Origin: Flammula alnicola
Taxonomy: Eukaryota > Basidiomycota > Agaricomycetes > Agaricales > Strophariaceae
NCBI GenBank assembly: GCA_015499995.1
Contig: JADNRV010000048.1
Location: forward strand, 186,001 to 250,000
Direction: 5' to 3'
Length of the DNA stretch: 64,000 nt
Shown here: piece by piece, positions 59,148 through 64,000 of the stretch
How the letters are laid out: every line of letters begins with the position of its first letter
Numbering within the stretch: position 1 is the stretch's first letter
Position numbers and translations under genes: made by a program
The notes under the pieces: generated by a model
What the model was told of the DNA's origin: nothing
Database searches by the model: none
The model's input: the letters and a program-made list of their open reading frames with translations, nothing else

Positions 59148-60676
59148 TCAGAGTTTAGCTATGGGTACTAATGTAATGCCCTCGGCCTCCAAAACGTTCC
59201 TGGCAAGTGCTCCGAAGAGAGAGAAAGCGTAGACATGGAGATGGGCCTGTTCCGAGCTAGCCTGGCGTCGAGCATATCGGGCTGCAATACCTTGCGAGAT
59301 GACAGACAACTATTGGATATAGATTTAAGAGTGAAACTATCCATGCCAAACATGACCACGTACTCTGAAGAGCATCCAACTGCGGACGAAAACCATCTCT
59401 GTGATGGGATAAGGCTGAGATGTAAGCCGGCAATACTCCCTCTCGAGGTCTTCAAGAGGAATAGGAACATTTGCGGTTGCGTTCTTGAATCCTATCATAG
59501 AATACTTTCTGTCTTTTGGGATGTTTGCCATGTCAACGGCCCACGGTTGTGTAAGATTGCCGAGATCTGCGAGCTACATATCCCAGGATATATGAGTCAA
59601 AGCCAAAAATAATCAACATTAATGAAACTGACCGGGCTGCCCAAGGTGCATAGCTCCCAGTCAAGGATGCCAATAACTCGATTCTCGGTGGGGTGGAAGA
59701 TGAGGTTATCCAGCTTATAATCTCCATGTACAATACGGAGGCCAGTCTTCTTCTCGTCTGGAAGATTTTTACGATACCAGGCAATCATCTCATTGAAGAA
59801 AGGGATATCTCCTGTCTTTTTGCCAGTCTCAATGTCAACGGCCTCTGCTTGTGCACTGGAAACGCGCGAGAGGGACTTGATCTGGCGAGGGAAGTAGGGT
59901 GTCGACGGGCCAAAAGAGGACAAGCCAATTGCAGCTGGAGATACGGTACCCAGAGCTGCAAGTGCGCGAACAGCTGACAACCAGCTGTAGAAAAGTAAAG
60001 CATGAGATATCGGTTGAAAGATGATAAAAATGATATTTTACCATTCGCGTTGGTCTGGAGGAGATATCTCTGGCATCCTCACATCGGTAAAGATACGTCC
60101 ATCCAGGAATTCCATGATGTAGAACGGCGTTCCAATGACCGACTTGTCTTCACAAAGGATAATAGGCTGGGGCACTGGAACCTTTTGCTCGGCAGGAGTG
60201 GCAGGGTTTATGTTGTGCTTGTGAAGAGCTGCGAGCATAGTGTATTCTCTTTCGACTTGGTGAGCGGTCTGGGAAAGGAGCTGCCCTGCAGGCTTCTTGC
60301 GTAGGACATAGCGGGTCTTACTGGGTAGATTGCGGTTGGTGAGCTCGTTTTTGTATTCTTTGATGTTGTTGGCCTGCCTACTCACCTTGCATCCGTAAGG
60401 AAATAGGTTGGATTCGACTAGGAGCTCGATGTTAGGTTCGTTCAAGAAAATGCTACCACGAAATTAGTGACATACCTGACCAAACTACTCATCGCAGACT
60501 CTGTCAGCATGTATGCCGCAAGGAATAAAGCAAACCCGTACCTTGAATTGCTTCACGTCAACCGGAGTTTTGATGTTCGGCGTGAACTTTGCGAGATATG
60601 TATTGAGCGCATCAACGTCGATATTCGCTCTGATTTCACCGTATTCACCACCAATTTTGGGGCGCGCCTCTGACAT
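59148..60676 (-). CDS. APH-type phosphotransferase (ACAD10/11 N-domain-like)
   Basis: Seven exons, 60676-60542, 60485-60477, 60417-60386, 60320-60042, 59984-59633, 59573-59364 and 59309-59148, give 392 residues in phase. The 9-nt exon 2 encodes FGQ, completing KFGQSNPTYFLTD. The kinase-like core has RYVLRKKPAGQ, HQVEREYTMLAAL, FYIMEFLDGR, IVHGDYKLDNLIFHP (HGDxxxxN catalytic loop) and IGILDWELCTLGSP (DWE metal site), as in aminoglycoside-phosphotransferase-fold enzymes of the ACAD10/ACAD11 family. The acyl-CoA dehydrogenase half found in animals is absent. The C-terminus has SEQAHLHVYAFSLFG. ACAD10/11 kinases phosphorylate 4-hydroxyacyl-CoAs, which may apply here. Confidence 0.85.
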
Positions 60677-61160
60677 GATTTAATGTGATGTAAAGAGTGG
60701 AAGGAGGGGGAAGGAGTAAGCCAAGAGGCAAATAGACTCAGGTGCATTGAAGTAGTGAGGAATAATCATAGTTGTGGTCGGAAATCGGCTATCCCGCGAC
60801 CGGTGTTGCATTTTCGGTGTGTCTGCCCGGACTCCGTGCCCGTCCAGATTGGATCCGTGAATGCAGCGTGAATCATGTCAGACATTCATCAAAAAACTTT
60901 TATATAGCAATATCAGGCAATATCCTATCATACGCTGTGAGGAACTCCTACAATTATGAAGCTTGAGAAGAGGAAGGTCCACATGTTAGTCATTAGGTGG
61001 TAAAATCACAAATGGGGAAAATAATTAAATAATTACTTACATAATTTTGCACGTGGATCCTTCTGGAAAGGTCGGCAAGACCCGTGTCGGCAAAGCATGA
61101 CCAATTACATACGCAACACGAAAAAATTTGATGCTCACCCTTTCTTCCTCCTCAACCACC
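60677..61160. promoter_or_regulatory. Divergent promoter region, phosphotransferase and SSC1
   Basis: A 484-bp spacer between two divergent starts probably serves both genes. It holds no ORF I can support. Confidence 0.5.
61061..61068 (+). promoter_or_regulatory. Candidate heat-shock element of SSC1
   Basis: TTCTGGAA is a TTCnnGAA pair, the core of a heat-shock element, 93 bases before the SSC1 ATG. No third unit is evident, so it is a weak site by sequence alone. Confidence 0.4.
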
Positions 61161-63588
61161 ATGTTCTCCGCTACTCGGTCATCTATTTCTCGGGCCAGCC
61201 AATATGCTGTAAGTCTTATTTCAACTAGTCATTGTCCTTTAGTTTCTTATATACGCGTCGCAGGGCTTGAACCGCACCATGATTGTGCGGAACATGAACT
61301 CCAAAGTCAACGGTGTGTATTTCAAAAGTGTTTGTCCTCGCCAAAACTTACTGTTTCTTCCCCAGGCCCTGTTGTCGGTATTGACTTGGGTACCACCAAC
61401 TCATGTGTGGCGGTTATGGAGGGCAAGACCTCTCGAGTCATCGAGAACGCCGAGGGTGCGCGTACGACTCCTTCCGTCGTCGCTTTCACCAAGCACGGAG
61501 AGCGTCTTGTTGGACTGCCAGCTAAGCGACAAGCTGTTGTCAACTCTGCCAACACCGTCTTCGCCTTCAAGCGCTTGATTGGTCGGCAGTTCAAGGACAA
61601 GGAGGTGCAGGACGATATGCGTCACTGGTAAATTTCTCACGATTTCCGATTGGTCCAATGTGATGAGCTCATCAATTTTTTTTCTTTCAAAATTACAGGC
61701 CTTTCCATGTCGTTCCGAAGCCAGATGGTCGCCCTGCGGTGGAGGTCGAGAATGCTGGCAAAAAACAGCAATTCGTAAGTCCTCTTACCATATTTCTGCA
61801 TATGAGACTTACATTGCATTCGCTAGTCTGCTGAGGAATTGTCATCAATGGTTCTCTCAAAGATGAGAGAGACTGCCGAGCAATACCTAAACAAGAAGGT
61901 TAAGTAAGTCGCATGTTTTTTTCCTGTCACTTTCGTGGTCTAATTGCCCTGTCAGCCATGCCGTCGTTACCGTTCCTGCTTACTTCAACGATGCTCAACG
62001 TCAAGCCACGAAGGATGCTGGTCAAATCGCTGGCCTCGATGTTCTGCGTGTCATCAATGAGCCTACCGCGGCTGCCCTCGCCTATGGTCTCGATCGTGCT
62101 GACAACTCTATCATCGCTGTGTACGATTTGGGAGGTGGAACTTTCGATATTTCGATCTTGGAAATGCAGAAAGGCGTCTTTGAAGTGAAATCGACAAACG
62201 GTGACACGCATCTCGGTGGTGAAGATTTCGACATAGTCTTGGTCGAATACCTCTTGAATGAATTCAAGAAGGAAAGCGGTGCTGAGCTGAAGGGCGACCG
62301 TATGGCCATCCAGCGCATTCGTGAAGCCGCGGAGAAGGCCAAGATCGAATTGTCGTCGACATCGCAAACCGAAATCAACCTTCCTTTCATCACCGCCGAT
62401 GCTTCCGGTCCCAGACACATCAACAACAAACTCATGCGATCCCAATTCGAGGCTCTTGTGGCTCCTCTCGTTCAACGAACGGTTGAGCCATGCAAGAAGG
62501 CCCTCAGCGACGCAGGCGTCAAGGCAAACGAAATCAACGAAGTCATTCTCGTTGGTGGTATGACACGTATGCCCAAGGTTGCCGACACCGTCAAGAGCAT
62601 CTTTGGTCGTGAGCCTAGCAAGGGTGTCAACCCTGATGAGGCTGTCGCCATCGGTGCCTCCATTCAAGGTGGTGTCCTCGCTGGAAACGTCACCGATATC
62701 CTCCTCCTGGATGTAACCCCTCTGTCCCTCGGTATTGAAACTCTCGGTGGTATTATGACCAAACTTATCAGCCGCAACACAACCATCCCCACCAAGAAGT
62801 CGCAAGTCTTCTCAACGGCAGCCGACGGTCAAACCGCTATCGAGGTCAAGATCTACCAAGGTGAACGTGAACTCGTCCGTGACAACAAACTCCTCGGCAA
62901 CTTCAACCTCGTTGGCATCCCCCCCGCACCCAAGGGCGTCCCTCAAATCGAAATCACCTTCGACATTGACGCCGGTAAGTATGAATCTTCTTCCGCGCAA
63001 TACCAAACTGATCTGTGTCATTAGATGGTATCGTCAACGTTTCGGCTAAGGACAAGGCTACCGGCAAGGATCAATCTATGACTATTGCTTCGTCATCGGG
63101 TCTCAGTGACAAGGACATTGAGAAGATGGTCACTGACGCCGAAGAGTTCGCTGAGGCCGACAAGGCCCGCAGGTCGTTGATCGAGGAGGCTAACAAGGCT
63201 GATTCCGTTTGCGCTGATACTGAGAAGGGTGAGTCTGCTAATACCCCCAAACTGAATCCTTCTGACGCTTGTTCCTTAGCCATGAATGAATTCAAGGACC
63301 AACTCGATGCCACTGAGAAGGATAAGGTCGCTAAGCTCGTCGGTGAATTGCGGGAACTTGCTGCCAAGGGACAAGTCGGTGACGCCTCCATTACTGCTGA
63401 TCAAATCCGCGAGAAGATTGGCGAGACACAAAATGCTTCCCTCGGCCTCTTCCAAAAGGTATTTAAACCTTAATTTCGGTCTGATTTCGTACTAATTCTT
63501 TTCTTTCAAGGTTTACGAGAAGCGCGCTGCTGAGAACTCGAGCTCGCAAGAACCTGCCTCTGAGACCAAGGAGGAGAAGAAGGATTAA
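61161..63588 (+). CDS. SSC1: Mitochondrial Hsp70 (SSC1)
   Basis: This is the mitochondrial Hsp70 chaperone that drives matrix protein import and folding. Nine exons, 61161-61208, 61264-61312, 61366-61627, 61699-61774, 61827-61903, 61956-62974, 63025-63228, 63280-63458 and 63511-63588, total 1992 bases, in phase, 663 residues. The N-terminus is a basic, Ser/Arg presequence ([16 protein letters not shown]). The ATPase motifs [33 protein letters not shown] and [13 protein letters not shown] and the substrate-domain block [17 protein letters not shown] are complete. The end is acidic and Lys/Glu-rich, not EEVD, as in matrix Hsp70. No frame break. Confidence 0.96.
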
Positions 63589-64000
63589 GCTGTTGTCTCC
63601 CGTTGTTCCTCTCATCGTCGATTCTCCACATTTTTGTCCGGTCGATTGACGCCTCTCGGGTTATACCAGTCTGTACACGGACGTCCTTTCGTTGTTCTTG
63701 CTTAGACTTATTCGTCAAAAGTAAACTGCATCGTACTTACATTATATCTCTTGCTATTCTTTGTCGCAACATCCCCCGCTCAGTTACCTAATCTTCTACT
63801 GCATTGTATTTATCAACCACTACACATCGAACATCGTACCCGGAATTTGTGGTGTGAATTTGAGTACTACGTAGGAACTATCATTCATCAATGCCTTGCA
63901 GGGTCTGGTTGGTTTATGTCAAATTTATGTAAAATTCAGCCTACACCACCGGTTCTAAACGCTGAGCGAGTCGCTGATCTGCCATTTGCCAGCTCAAGCT
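63589..64000. other. 3' flank of SSC1
   Basis: This is the untranslated and downstream region of SSC1; nothing else is recognised to the end of the window. Confidence 0.5.

Noticed and set aside
61927..62805. 292-codon minus-strand open frame
   Set aside because: It lies opposite SSC1 exon 6; its translation is the shadow of a well-conserved Hsp70 exon.

Overview
This window is intron-rich nuclear DNA from a filamentous basidiomycete, most likely a mushroom-forming Agaricomycete. The evidence is many short introns (about 45-70 nt, GT-AG with a few GC-AG), genes cut into up to 17 exons, and families typical of that group: fungal F-box/LRR-like proteins, a DUF6593-type protein, a secreted aspzincin protease, rhodopsin-type seven-helix proteins and a PalI/SUR7 protein. 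No prokaryotic, organellar, CRISPR or viral sequence was recognised. Exon boundaries were worked out by hand from splice signals, reading phase and remembered family motifs; no search was run.

Layout. 1-10 kb: a small membrane protein, coatomer zeta (RET3-like), a NIF3-like protein, a secreted metallophosphoesterase with about 20 exons, and a broken deuterolysin-type (M35) protease. 10-17 kb: membrane-protein genes, with an intact fungal rhodopsin-type gene and a decayed neighbouring copy that has lost an exon. 17-26 kb: a four-RRM RNA-binding protein of the Nrd1 type with a 20-Gln tract, an unrecognised conserved-looking 150-residue protein, an N2227/carnosine N-methyltransferase-like gene, an intron-bearing tRNA-Glu(UUC), and an NADH pyrophosphatase (NPY1-like). 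26-32 kb: an F-box-type gene, an NTF2-like protein, a MAK/RCK-type kinase and an F-box pseudogene. 32-36 kb: a multi-pass membrane protein and a PalI-like protein, both with frame breaks. 37-43 kb: UBL5/HUB1 followed by a tandem duplication of a roughly 2.4-2.6 kb unit. Each unit carries an F-box gene plus the first exon and promoter of UBL5, and the array ends in a transplanted tail fragment of the 33 kb membrane-protein gene. 43-54 kb: a DUF6593-like gene, a small GPI-anchored-type protein, TRAPPC11 (17 exons) and a disordered 514-residue protein. 54-64 kb: an omega-type GST, a long alpha/beta hydrolase, an ACAD10-type phosphotransferase and mitochondrial Hsp70 (SSC1).

Functional themes. 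Housekeeping genes (coatomer zeta, TRAPPC11, UBL5, SSC1, the RRM protein) are intact over kilobases. Several other genes hold one-base shortfalls, nearly always beside short homopolymers and near-always losses. Exon-length arithmetic supports this in NPY1 exon 1 (five), the methyltransferase, an F-box gene, the 33-35 kb membrane protein, PalI and the hydrolase. This is either local consensus error or real decay, and it is the main caveat for anyone using the window. The most distinctive biology is the F-box array: a tandem duplication that copied the UBL5 promoter and first exon, plus a displaced gene tail. Other points of note are two very small exons (9 and 11 nt), three GC-AG introns and the rhodopsin-type gene decay.
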